From Fidelibacterota bacterium (GTDB lineage Bacteria > Marinisomatota > Marinisomatia > Marinisomatales > UBA1611): a stretch of DNA of 17,638 bases. The stretch spans positions 1 through 17,638 of the forward strand of contig PBKF01000003.1 of assembly GCA_002722105.1 (NCBI GenBank), read 5' to 3'. The notes below the pieces were generated by a model. That model was not told the DNA's origin. It saw only the letters and a program-made list of their open reading frames with translations, and made no database searches. Both the position numbers and the translations under genes were made by a program. This document shows, one piece after another, positions 1-7,450 of the stretch (within the stretch, counting starts at the first letter, position 1; every line of letters begins with the position of its first letter).

Positions 1-1
1 A

Positions 2-718
2 TCTCCTAAAGAAATAGAATTTATAGATTTAGTTGAGAAACGGCGATTATTACTCCTTAGTACTGAAAAAAAAATTTCTGTAATTGATTATGGTGCAGGA
101 AAATCTAGATCAAATAGGACAAAAGCAGAGATGGAAAATGGCATTGAATCATCTGCGAAGATTTCTGATATTTGTAGAGCTAGTAAACAATCTTTTTGGG
201 CAACTTTTCTTTTTAAATTAGTTCGAAAGTTAAAACCAGTTTCTTGTGTGGAACTCGGTTCATGTGTTGGTATTTCTGCATCTTATCAAGCTGCTGCACT
301 CAAGATTAATGGTAAAGGTAACTTAGTTACACTTGAAGGCTCTCCTGAAATTGCAAAAATTGCGCAAGAAACGCTTGAAGTGATGAAACTTAAAGAAGCA
401 TCAGTTGTTACTGGCCCATTTCATAAAACATTATCTAATGTACTAGAGACTTCAAAGCCTATTGATTTCTTTTTCAATGATGGGCATCATGACCACAATG
501 CAGTTATAAATTACTTTATTAAATCACTCCCAAATCTTTCAAATGAAGCAGTCATTATCTTTGATGATATTTCCTGGTCTTCAGGTATGCGAAAGGCATG
601 GACTCAAATAGAAAACGACGAGCGAGTTTCTACTTCTATTGATCTCAGAGATATTGGAATTGTATTGATTGGAAACAAATTGGCAACAAAAGATAAATTC
701 AGAATACCATTAAAGTGA
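2..718 (+). CDS. Class I SAM-dependent methyltransferase, 5'-truncated by window edge
   Basis: The gene transfers a methyl group from S-adenosylmethionine to an unidentified substrate. The frame is open from base 2 with no stop, and the 43 residues before the first ATG (base 131) are protein-like: they include a V-I-D-Y-G-A-G segment resembling the V-x-D-x-G-A-G stretch I recall upstream of the SAM site in Bacteroidetes-type methyltransferases of the Methyltransf_24 kind. The true start is therefore left of the window, and ATG 131 is internal. The SAM-binding motif I, V-E-L-G-S-C-V-G-I-S, is encoded at 248-277. An acidic D-G-H-H-D stretch at 479-493 fits the motif seen in the O-methyltransferase/Methyltransf_24 group, and I-I-F-D-D-I-S-W follows. 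The C-terminus is complete, with TGA at 716-718. No neighbour on the left is visible, so pathway and substrate are unknown. Family is fairly sure; function beyond methyl transfer is not. Confidence 0.8.
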   Translation, partial: SPKEIEFIDLVEKRRLLLLSTEKKISVIDYGAGKSRSNRTKAEMENGIESSAKISDICRASKQSFWATFLFKLVRKLKPVSCVELGSCVGISASYQAAALKINGKGNLVTLEGSPEIAKIAQETLEVMKLKEASVVTGPFHKTLSNVLETSKPIDFFFNDGHHDHNAVINYFIKSLPNLSNEAVIIFDDISWSSGMRKAWTQIENDERVSTSIDLRDIGIVLIGNKLATKDKFRIPLK

Positions 719-762
719 ATAGAAAGATGCCAAACCTTTAGGTTTTATCCCAAATAGGCAGT

Positions 763-791
763 TTGATCTTTCCCATAGCCTTATATTAATA
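763..791 (+). promoter_or_regulatory. Possible sigma-70-like promoter for the yajC operon
   Basis: TTGATC at 763-768 resembles a -35 box. After 17 bases comes TTAATA at 786-791, a weak -10 in a TATATTAATA run. The site lies about 100 bases before the first gene of an eight-gene operon, where a promoter is needed. In an AT-rich genome such matches arise by chance, so this is only a candidate. Confidence 0.25.
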
Positions 792-847
792 CTAAAACTG
801 GATTATTAAATATTTAAAGAATTCATGGAAGGGATTGGGTTCTATTA

Positions 848-867
848 GTAGAAAAGGTAATTTCTAC
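848..867 (+). promoter_or_regulatory. Leader hairpin before yajC
   Basis: GTAGAAA at 848-854 and TTTCTAC at 861-867 are a perfect 7-base inverted repeat with a 6-base loop (AGGTAA). It ends 21 bases before the yajC ATG, in the expected 5' untranslated leader. No T-run follows, so it does not look like a terminator. It could tune translation or stability of the operon mRNA, or be chance. Confidence 0.3.
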
Positions 868-888
868 ACTAATTATTAAAGGGAAAAA

Positions 889-1218
889 ATGAATTATTTA
901 TATGCAGCAGCGCAACCAGGACAGGGCGGTGGTTTAGCCGCATTTCTACCTTTCATCCTGATTATGTTCATTATTTATTTTTTAATGATTCGGCCTCAGA
1001 CAAAACGACAAAAAGAAAAAGAAATTATGAGGGAAGGATTAAAAAAGGGTAACAAAATCATCACTATGGGCGGTATATATGGAACAGTGCAAGGATTTAA
1101 AGAAAAAGGCCGTTTGGCGGTCATTAAAATTGATAATAATACGAATATGACAATCAATAAAACTGCCATTGTAGGTTTAGCAGATAAAGTAAAAGATGGG
1201 GAGTTAGAACACGCCTAA
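889..1218 (+). CDS. yajC: Preprotein translocase accessory subunit YajC
   Basis: YajC is a small inner-membrane protein that associates with SecDF as part of the Sec export machinery. The 109-residue product has the usual build: a short Gly-rich N-terminal tail, one transmembrane helix (about residues 17-34), then the family hallmark M-I-R-P-Q-x-K-R-Q-K-E at the membrane exit. A small cytoplasmic domain with K-K-G-N-K-I-I-T-M-G-G-I-Y-G-T follows, as in other YajC proteins. The start is the ATG at 889, preceded by a modest AAAGGG. In many bacteria yajC sits beside secD/secF or tgt; here it leads an operon of translation and envelope genes. Its TAA overlaps the def ATG by one base (TAATG), which points to translational coupling. 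Confidence 0.95.
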   Translation: MNYLYAAAQPGQGGGLAAFLPFILIMFIIYFLMIRPQTKRQKEKEIMREGLKKGNKIITMGGIYGTVQGFKEKGRLAVIKIDNNTNMTINKTAIVGLADKVKDGELEHA

Positions 1219-1769
1219 TGGCTATGATGGAAATTGTTCATTACGGAGATCCAATTCTCCGAAAAAAATGTAAACCATTTCAGGATTTTTCTAGATTGGA
1301 AACCATTTTAGAGGATATGTTTGATTCCATGTATGAAGCCGACGGAATTGGTTTAGCGGCTAACCAGATTGGGTTTGATATCAATTTATTTATTATCGAT
1401 GTAACTCATACAGACGAAGCGGAAGTACCTCATATTTTTATTAATGGAGATATTGTTAAAAAAGTTGGAGAAGATGGCATATTTCAAGAAGGTTGTTTAT
1501 CTATGCCTGGAATTGCCTTGGATGTTTTGAGACCCGAAAACGTAATCCTGAAATATCAAACTCCAGATCAAAAATGGCATGAAGATGAATTTGGAGGGTT
1601 ATTATCGCGAGCTATTCAGCATGAAATGGACCATTTAAATGGTGTTTTTATTATTGATCGTGTTGGTGAAGTCGAACGGATTCAGTACCAAAATGAATTA
1701 AAAGAATTAGAAAAAAAATCAAAAATACGCCAAAAAAATCGTTCAATTCAAAAGGGGTTTGTGCTTTAA
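1218..1769 (+). CDS. def: Peptide deformylase
   Basis: Def removes the N-formyl group from new polypeptides in the cytoplasm, using a metal ion. All three signature motifs are present in order: G-I-G-L-A-A-N-Q-I-G (residues 43-52), E-G-C-L-S-M-P-G (91-98) and Q-H-E-M-D-H-L (134-140). Cys93, His135 and His139 should bind the metal, with Glu136 as the catalytic acid/base. The length of 183 residues is normal. The ATG at 1218 overlaps the yajC stop; two further Met codons at 1224 and 1227 are equally possible starts. The C-terminal tail is rich in Lys, Arg and Glu and probably helical, a common Def feature. It precedes fmt, the enzyme that adds the formyl group to initiator tRNA, as in many bacteria. 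Confidence 0.97.
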   Translation: MAMMEIVHYGDPILRKKCKPFQDFSRLETILEDMFDSMYEADGIGLAANQIGFDINLFIIDVTHTDEAEVPHIFINGDIVKKVGEDGIFQEGCLSMPGIALDVLRPENVILKYQTPDQKWHEDEFGGLLSRAIQHEMDHLNGVFIIDRVGEVERIQYQNELKELEKKSKIRQKNRSIQKGFVL

Positions 1770-1790
1770 TTTATTTAAACAGACTGATTC

Positions 1791-1795
1791 AGGAG
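1791..1795 (+). promoter_or_regulatory. Shine-Dalgarno site for fmt
   Basis: AGGAG lies 7 bases before the fmt ATG at 1803. It is the clearest ribosome binding site in the window and sits at the only junction of the yajC-hflX run that has a gap (33 bases) instead of a stop/start overlap. This supports the fmt start and independent initiation there. Confidence 0.6.
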
Positions 1796-1802
1796 CTATT
1801 TA

Positions 1803-2732
1803 ATGCGAATTGTTTTTATGGGTAACCATCAATTTGCTATTCCAACCCTGAAAAAACTACAAGAATCTAATTACGAAGTAGTTGGTGTTGTGTCTAATCC
1901 ACCCAAGCATATGGGGAGAGGCCGGAAGTTGCAGTCTACTGCAGTCGGAAAATATGCTAAGAATAATGGCCTCAACTTGATTGAAGTTGAATCACTGAAA
2001 TCAACTAATATCTATAGAAAATTAGTTTCATTAAATCCAGATATATTTGTAGTAGTTGCCTATCGAATCTTACCTCAACCGTTGATTAAAATTCCCAAGT
2101 TTGGTGCGGTCAATCTTCATGCATCTTTGCTACCAAAATATAGGGGTCCAGGGCCGATACAATGGGCACTTATGAATGGGGATGAATTAACAGGTGTGAC
2201 TATTTTTCAAATCTCAAAAAAAGTGGATACAGGAGCAATACTATTTCAAAAAGAGTTCAATATTGAGCTTAATGATAATTTCTTCACATTAGGACAAAGA
2301 TTATGCAATAAAGGAGCATCTTTAATGATAGATACTTTAAAAGGGATTAAAGATGGGTCAATAAAACCAATTTCTCAAAATCATAGTAATGCATCAAGAG
2401 CACCAAAAATTACGAAAGAAATGACTATAATTGATTGGACTTGGCCAGCAAAAAAGATCCACAATTGGATACGAGGTTTAACACCATTTCCTGGAATGTT
2501 TACTAAATGGAAAGGTAAAAGACTTCGTATTTTCAATACAAAGATTGTGAATGAAAATGACATCATGTACACAGGAAAAATTTTTACAATTAGTAACAAC
2601 GAAATTTCAGTAAGTACTGGAAAACATCTTTTAGCATTTTCGGAGGTCCAATTAGAAGGTAAAAAACGAATGAATGTCTCAGAATTTATGAAAGGAAACC
2701 GATTTTATGTAGGAGATCAACTAGGCGAATGA
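1803..2732 (+). CDS. fmt: Methionyl-tRNA formyltransferase
   Basis: Fmt formylates Met on initiator tRNA with 10-formyltetrahydrofolate, making fMet-tRNA for translation start. The N-terminal Rossmann-like formyltransferase domain (residues 1 to about 190) starts with M-R-I-V-F-M-G. It carries the family signature around N-L-H-A-S-L-L-P-K-Y-R-G (104-115), giving the expected catalytic Asn104, His106 and, in V-D-T-G, Asp142. The segment W-T-W-P-A-K-K-I-H-N-W-I-R-G-L-T-P-F-P-G (from about residue 213) is typical of the linker into the C-terminal tRNA-binding barrel. The length of 309 residues is standard. One small oddity is R-G-P-G-P-I where most members read R-G-x-A-P-I. It lies 33 bases after def and overlaps rsmB by 4 bases (ATGA). 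Confidence 0.97.
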   Translation: MRIVFMGNHQFAIPTLKKLQESNYEVVGVVSNPPKHMGRGRKLQSTAVGKYAKNNGLNLIEVESLKSTNIYRKLVSLNPDIFVVVAYRILPQPLIKIPKFGAVNLHASLLPKYRGPGPIQWALMNGDELTGVTIFQISKKVDTGAILFQKEFNIELNDNFFTLGQRLCNKGASLMIDTLKGIKDGSIKPISQNHSNASRAPKITKEMTIIDWTWPAKKIHNWIRGLTPFPGMFTKWKGKRLRIFNTKIVNENDIMYTGKIFTISNNEISVSTGKHLLAFSEVQLEGKKRMNVSEFMKGNRFYVGDQLGE

Positions 2733-4045
2733 GTTCAAATGCACGTTTCTTATCTGTAAAAATTCAGAATCGTTTTGAAAAAAAAAAAGAGAAGTTAAGT
2801 ATAGTTAGAAACAAAATTTTTTCTCAATTCAAACCTGACTTAATTTCAAAATCTAGGTCAATGATCCTTACCAGTGAGATAATTCGGCTTAAAGATAGGC
2901 TAGATCTTTTCATCGAGCATATAACCGGAAAAAAGTTGAAATATCTAGACCCGTCTTTACATTCTATTCTGAGAATCGGATATTTTGAGATCCTTTATGA
3001 TCAAAATATACCAAATTATGCTGCAGTTGATTCTGCTGTCAGTTTGACAAAGTCAATCTTAAATCGAAAAGCATCAGGGTTTACAAATGCTGCTTTGAGA
3101 AATTTGATTAGAACTATTGAAAGAAAAACTGAATGGGAAAGACAGTTAAGAAAAGACCCGAGGTGGTATTCACTTCCAATTTGGCTGTATGAGAAGTGGA
3201 CAGATCGATTTGGAAAAAAAGAATTTTACAAACTGGCAAAAGCATTCGAACGAGCTCCCAATACTTATATTAGGGTTGATATTTCCCAAAAAGGACTAAT
3301 TGATATCCAAAAAGAACTAGCAGAATCAGATATAAAAACTGATAAATTTTTCAATACTTTTTTAAAGGTGAAATCTGGTTCCGGAAAAATCTTATCAACA
3401 GAACTTTTTAAAACTGGACAAATTTCTATTCAGGATCCTGCAGCAGGTGCAGTTGTTGATTTTTTAGATCCACAGCCTGGTGATACTGTACTGGATGTTT
3501 GTGCTGCACCGGGAACCAAGTCGCTATATATCGCAGAAAAAGTAGGCGATTTAGGAAAAGTATTGGCAACAGACTTTGATAATAAGAGAGTCAACTTCGG
3601 GAAAAATGATCTAAATCGTCATAATCGATCAAATATCATATGGTCTCTTAAAGATGCTAGAAAGGATGAGTTTCCAAAATCAGATAAAATTTTAATCGAT
3701 GCACCATGCAGTGGTACTGGTGTATTGGGTCGGAAACCTGATATACGTTGGCGTCGTAAACTCCAGGATATCAAAAACTTAGCAAAGTTACAATTTCAAA
3801 TCCTAGACCATATGGCAAATTATCTGCATTCAGGTGGAATCTTGGTCTATGCTACTTGTTCTTTGGAACCTGAAGAGAATTGGAACGTAATTAAAGACTT
3901 CCTTAATTTAAACGCTGATTTCCAATTAATACCGGGACCATCTAGTCTTCCAAAAGCATGGATTAATGAAAAGGGATGTTTTCAAACTTTACCCCATGTC
4001 CATGGTGTTGATGGGATGTTTTCAGCAAAAATTAAAAGATTGTAA
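2729..4045 (+). CDS. rsmB: 16S rRNA (cytosine-967-C5)-methyltransferase RsmB
   Basis: RsmB makes m5C967 in 16S rRNA. The 438-residue protein has an N-terminal NusB-like RNA-binding domain (about 1-135, including the usual segment ending near T-N-A-A-L-R-N-L). A C-terminal Rossmann methyltransferase domain follows. Motif I, V-L-D-V-C-A-A-P-G-T-K-S, begins at residue 255. Motif IV, D-A-P-C-S-G-T-G-V-L-G, contains Cys327. Motif VI, Y-A-T-C-S-L-E-P-E-E-N, contains Cys377, the expected nucleophile. Both cysteines of the two-Cys RNA m5C mechanism are therefore present. The ATG overlaps the fmt stop (ATGA), and its TAA overlaps the next ATG (TAATG). The fmt-rsmB order is common in bacteria, which supports the specific name over other m5C enzymes; the NusB domain settles it. 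Confidence 0.95.
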   Translation: MSSNARFLSVKIQNRFEKKKEKLSIVRNKIFSQFKPDLISKSRSMILTSEIIRLKDRLDLFIEHITGKKLKYLDPSLHSILRIGYFEILYDQNIPNYAAVDSAVSLTKSILNRKASGFTNAALRNLIRTIERKTEWERQLRKDPRWYSLPIWLYEKWTDRFGKKEFYKLAKAFERAPNTYIRVDISQKGLIDIQKELAESDIKTDKFFNTFLKVKSGSGKILSTELFKTGQISIQDPAAGAVVDFLDPQPGDTVLDVCAAPGTKSLYIAEKVGDLGKVLATDFDNKRVNFGKNDLNRHNRSNIIWSLKDARKDEFPKSDKILIDAPCSGTGVLGRKPDIRWRRKLQDIKNLAKLQFQILDHMANYLHSGGILVYATCSLEPEENWNVIKDFLNLNADFQLIPGPSSLPKAWINEKGCFQTLPHVHGVDGMFSAKIKRL

Positions 4046-4800
4046 TGAAAAAATATACTAGTTACCTTATCATTTTTGTAGGTCTGAGTTTCACTATCAT
4101 CCTTCTGTTTGATTTTGTACTGATGCCAGGCTATATACGCAAAGGTGCTGGTCGATATATGATCAACGTGACTGGAAAATCTTTATTACAGGCAGAAAAA
4201 GTATTGTTTTCAGAAGGTTACAAGAGTCTAGTATCAGATACATTATACACTGCATCTTACGAAGCAGGAACAATCATAGATCAATATCCAACTCCAAATA
4301 CAAAAGTAAAAAAAGGTCGTACTGTTAGGCTCAAAATTGCCCATCCGGAAAAAATGGTATCTATACCTGATCTAATTGGGCGTTCCTTAAGAAGTGCAGA
4401 ATTGGTACTTAATCAGACGGGATTGGAGATTGATACTGTCTATGAGGAGTATAACTCAGATGTACCACTAGGAAATGTGACTTGGCAATATCCAAAGGGT
4501 GGTGATTTATTAAATAAGGGAATGGGACTTCACTTGACTATTAGTTTAGGGGTGCCACCAAATTTTTTTCAAGTACCTAATTTATTTGGTTTGAGTAAGA
4601 AAAAAGCTGTTATAGATATTAAAAAAGCGGGTTTCCGTCTTGGAAAAATATTTTACCGACAAAATGAAGATCTAATTCCTTACACAGTATTAGATCAGTC
4701 TATTCCGGCTGAAACAGTTTTAGAAAAACCATCAAATATAGACCTCACAGTCAGTGTATTGGATATGCAGGATATTTTCAACCAGATGATTGACAAGTGA
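4045..4800 (+). CDS. Membrane-anchored protein with three PASTA domains, no kinase
   Basis: Residues 7-27 form one transmembrane helix, probably an uncleaved anchor, followed by three tandem PASTA repeats at about 39-99, 104-169 and 175-238. Each has the typical pattern: V/I-P-x-L-x-G-x-S or N-V-T-G-K-S start, a helix with L-x-x-A-E, then Q-x-P near the end (I-I-D-Q-Y-P, V-T-W-Q-Y-P, V-L-D-Q-S-I-P). PASTA domains in Ser/Thr kinases and PBPs bind muropeptides or beta-lactams. Here there is no kinase or transpeptidase domain, so the protein could sense or bind peptidoglycan in the periplasm, which is inference. The ATG overlaps the rsmB stop by one base. The stop overlaps the GTG of the next gene. 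The length of 251 residues resembles stand-alone PASTA proteins of Bacteroidetes-like bacteria. Confidence 0.85.
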   Translation: MKKYTSYLIIFVGLSFTIILLFDFVLMPGYIRKGAGRYMINVTGKSLLQAEKVLFSEGYKSLVSDTLYTASYEAGTIIDQYPTPNTKVKKGRTVRLKIAHPEKMVSIPDLIGRSLRSAELVLNQTGLEIDTVYEEYNSDVPLGNVTWQYPKGGDLLNKGMGLHLTISLGVPPNFFQVPNLFGLSKKKAVIDIKKAGFRLGKIFYRQNEDLIPYTVLDQSIPAETVLEKPSNIDLTVSVLDMQDIFNQMIDK

Positions 4801-5387
4801 AGTCCAAACTATCAATAGAAATTTCACGAAAAGTACTTCATCTGTCTGCTTCCTTTATCCCACTAGGATATCTATTCTTTATAGAGAACCGTGAATTGAT
4901 GATTTTTATTTTAGGCACTATAAGTTTAATATCTATCCTTTTGGAAATTTTCCGTAGGGAATGGGATTTCATTACATCTATTTTTGAGAGATTTTTTCAA
5001 TTTATGATGCGAACCAACGAGAGCAAAGGTAGCATCACAGGTGCAACATGGCTTTTATTTGGTTCCACCCTTACAATTTTTTTATTTCCAAAATATATTG
5101 CAATTCCTGCATTACTATTTTTAACTGTCGGTGATACATTTTCTGCTATTGTAGGAAAATCCCTGCCCATTGGCCTAATAAGAGAAAAATCCTTATCTGG
5201 AACATTGGCGGGAATAATAACATCCAGTATCGCGGGGTTATGCTTCAATACAATAGTACCAGCAGAAATTATAATTCTCGGTGCCATCGGTGCAATGTTG
5301 ATTGAATTGGCTCCAATCCCTTTGAATGACAACCTAAGTATACCTTTAACTGGTGGCATTATCATGACCTATGGAATGGTAATATGA
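4797..5387 (+). CDS. Diacylglycerol/polyprenol (dolichol) kinase-like integral membrane protein
   Basis: This is a 196-residue hydrophobic protein with about six membrane segments. It belongs to the family that includes yeast Dgk1, SEC59 and plant VTE5, which use CTP to phosphorylate lipid alcohols, and is related to CdsA-type cytidylyltransferases. Visible family marks are R-K-V-L-H (residues 11-15), V-G-D-T-F-S-A-I-V-G (111-120), K-S-L-S-G-T-L-A-G (131-139), Glu170 and N-D-N-L-S-I-P-L (177-184). The start is a GTG at 4797 inside the preceding TGA overlap (GTGA); no upstream ATG fits. The stop overlaps the next ATG (ATGA). The lipid acceptor cannot be read from sequence: phytol, farnesol or geranylgeraniol, undecaprenol and diacylglycerol are all possible. 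The name phosphatidate cytidylyltransferase is often given to such genes, but the short length and motifs favour the kinase branch. Confidence 0.8.
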   Translation: MKSKLSIEISRKVLHLSASFIPLGYLFFIENRELMIFILGTISLISILLEIFRREWDFITSIFERFFQFMMRTNESKGSITGATWLLFGSTLTIFLFPKYIAIPALLFLTVGDTFSAIVGKSLPIGLIREKSLSGTLAGIITSSIAGLCFNTIVPAEIIILGAIGAMLIELAPIPLNDNLSIPLTGGIIMTYGMVI

Positions 5388-7450
5388 ATTTTTTATCTCC
5401 TTCTGCTCTCTGGTTTTTAGCAGCAGTCAGCCTCCCAATTATTATTCATTTTTTAAGCCATTTGCGAATTAATAAAGTAGAATTCAGCACTATCCAATTT
5501 ATTAAACAGCTGAAAACCAGTTCTATTCGTAAAATCAAGCTACAGAAAATTATTTTACTGATATTAAGAGTATTAGCTATTGTCTGTTTGGTTTTTATGA
5601 TGGCGAAGCCGGTTACAAAGGGATTCATATCTGGATGGCTGGCTGCAGAACAAGATGCAAGGCTTGTTATTGTAATTGATAACTCTGCCAGCATGAATGT
5701 AAAAGATGGTGATCAAACATTTCTGGAAAAATCGAAAAATGAAGCAAGAACTCTGATCCCAATTTTTAATGAAGATACTAGGATTACCTTAGCTCAAACT
5801 TGTCCACCAGAGATTTTATTTCAGGGTTCATCCCATAATCCTGATTTTGAGAAAAGTATAAATTCAATTGAAACAACAGTAATACATGATGAGATCTGGG
5901 GCAAAATAAACAAACTATTAGCATCAGATGATAATGGCGAATCTGTAAAAGAATGTATTATATTTAGTGATTTTATGTATAAACCTGATTCTTCATTTCT
6001 GGAAGGAGTTTCGGGATTGAAAGATTGGAAATTCTATTTGGTTGAACCAGGGACTGTGTATGATAACTTATCCATAAAGTCAGTAGCATCACTTAATCGA
6101 ATAAAAACCCTTAGCCAATTAGTAAAGTTAAATACTAGAATAGAGAATTCAGGTCAACTTCCAAAACCTAATATTCCTCTGGAATTATTATTTAATGACC
6201 ATCGAGTAGGCCAGGTTGTTTCAGAATTTAAACCAGGTAAGGAAAAAGAATTTCTTTTCCAGGCATACCCATCGCAGATGGGTATAGTCCATGGAAAAAT
6301 TCAATTGCCGAAAGATGATTATGAATTAGATAATCGCTGGTATTTGTCAATGCCGATAATGGAACAAATTCGATGTGGAATTATCGGATCGAATAATGAT
6401 GATATAGCTATTTTTGAAATGGTTCTTCGTGCTATCGATCCTAATAATGAATTCTTATCAATCGATTCAAGATTACAACCATCCATAAATCGTTTATTCC
6501 TAGATGATCTAGATGTTGCCATTATTCATAACCCTAAAAGTATTACGGAATCGGGAGTGGAAGATTTAGAAAAATTTCTAAAATTAGGAGGAGGTGTTAT
6601 TTGGTTCCAGGGAGATGATGATAAAAACAATTTCCATATTAATTTATTCAATAATATTGGTTTTCCAGTCCCTGAAATAATGATAAATGCTGGTCAGGGA
6701 TTTTTCTTTACAGAGATTGCGGGTGACCATTCAGATATCTTTCAGGATCTGCAGGTAAGAAATATGAAAAACGAATTACCTGAAGTATTCACTTATTTAA
6801 ATGTCAAGTCAAATTTGAAGCAAAAGAATCATTGGACCCTGAATAATGGGGACCCTCTTTTAATGGAATTTTCAAAGGGAAGTGGAAAAATATTTTATTT
6901 TTCAACTTTACTTGATTTACGTTGGAATGATTTGGCCATTCGCGGTATGCTGGTTCCCTTAATGTATCGTTTGTTGGTATTAACAGGAACGGACGAAATC
7001 AACACTTCTTCAGTTCAAATAAATTCGCCTAAATGGATTTCTGTTAAAGAAAGGAACCTTCGGAATAAATGGGAAGTGGTTTCACCTTCTGGTAAAAGAG
7101 AAATGATTGCACCTGATTATGATAAAGAAGGAATCCTGATCACAACCACGGATGAATTGGGTATTTACAGCGTTTTTTCAAACGGTGAATTATTTTCTTC
7201 TTTTCCAACACGGCTTCACGGATTAGAATATATCAAACGACGAATTTCAGAAGAAGAGCTGGAACCTATTTTGTCATCAAATCAGACTAAATGGTTAACA
7301 ATGGAAGGAAACTTTGCACAAGTCTTTAGTGAAACAAGACATGGTAAATATCTATGGAAAATTTTCTTAACATTGGCAATTATGCTTTTACTTGCTGAAA
7401 CAATAATTGGACGGCCTGAACTTTTCAAAATGAAATCAGACGAAAAATGA
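5384..7450 (+). CDS. BatA-like membrane protein with VWA domain
   Basis: The N-terminus matches the two-anchor BatA module (TIGR02226-like): a helix at 7-24 (F-L-S-P-S-A-L-W-F-L start, then P-I-I-I-H-F-L) and a second helix at 55-75. A von Willebrand factor A domain follows from about 92, with the metal-site motif D-N-S-A-S-M at 99-104, so the D-x-S-x-S core is intact. Residues about 335-430 look like a glutamine amidotransferase-like fold, with a G-G-G-V-I-W-F-Q strand, as in other large BatA-like proteins. A last helix at about 659-676 leaves a short basic C-terminal tail. The 688-residue length is typical of this uncharacterised Bacteroidetes/Chlorobi-type family. Bat proteins were named for aerotolerance, but the role is unproven. 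No moxR, batB or TPR gene is adjacent. It overlaps both neighbours by 4 bases. Confidence 0.85.
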   Translation: MNFLSPSALWFLAAVSLPIIIHFLSHLRINKVEFSTIQFIKQLKTSSIRKIKLQKIILLILRVLAIVCLVFMMAKPVTKGFISGWLAAEQDARLVIVIDNSASMNVKDGDQTFLEKSKNEARTLIPIFNEDTRITLAQTCPPEILFQGSSHNPDFEKSINSIETTVIHDEIWGKINKLLASDDNGESVKECIIFSDFMYKPDSSFLEGVSGLKDWKFYLVEPGTVYDNLSIKSVASLNRIKTLSQLVKLNTRIENSGQLPKPNIPLELLFNDHRVGQVVSEFKPGKEKEFLFQAYPSQMGIVHGKIQLPKDDYELDNRWYLSMPIMEQIRCGIIGSNNDDIAIFEMVLRAIDPNNEFLSIDSRLQPSINRLFLDDLDVAIIHNPKSITESGVEDLEKFLKLGGGVIWFQGDDDKNNFHINLFNNIGFPVPEIMINAGQGFFFTEIAGDHSDIFQDLQVRNMKNELPEVFTYLNVKSNLKQKNHWTLNNGDPLLMEFSKGSGKIFYFSTLLDLRWNDLAIRGMLVPLMYRLLVLTGTDEINTSSVQINSPKWISVKERNLRNKWEVVSPSGKREMIAPDYDKEGILITTTDELGIYSVFSNGELFSSFPTRLHGLEYIKRRISEEELEPILSSNQTKWLTMEGNFAQVFSETRHGKYLWKIFLTLAIMLLLAETIIGRPELFKMKSDEK

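Larger units (their letters stand above)
719..888. other. Intergenic region upstream of the yajC operon
   Basis: A 170-base non-coding gap lies between the methyltransferase and yajC. Just after the methyltransferase stop, 732-745 is a perfect short palindrome (AAACCT, TT, AGGTTT) that could be a weak terminator hairpin, but no proper T-run follows. A possible promoter lies at 763-791 and a leader hairpin at 848-867; both have their own entries. I see no small ORF with support here. Confidence 0.5.

Noticed and set aside
131..133. ATG as start of the first gene
   Set aside because: The upstream frame is open and carries conserved-looking methyltransferase sequence to the window edge.
732..745. 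AAACCTTTAGGTTT as a strong terminator of the methyltransferase gene
   Set aside because: The effective stem is only about 5 bases and no T-run follows; too weak to list as a terminator.
4997..5365. 122-codon minus-strand ORF opposite the lipid kinase gene
   Set aside because: It is antisense to a gene with clear family motifs and overlapping operon junctions. Its product has no recognisable domain and reads as a mirror of hydrophobic codons.
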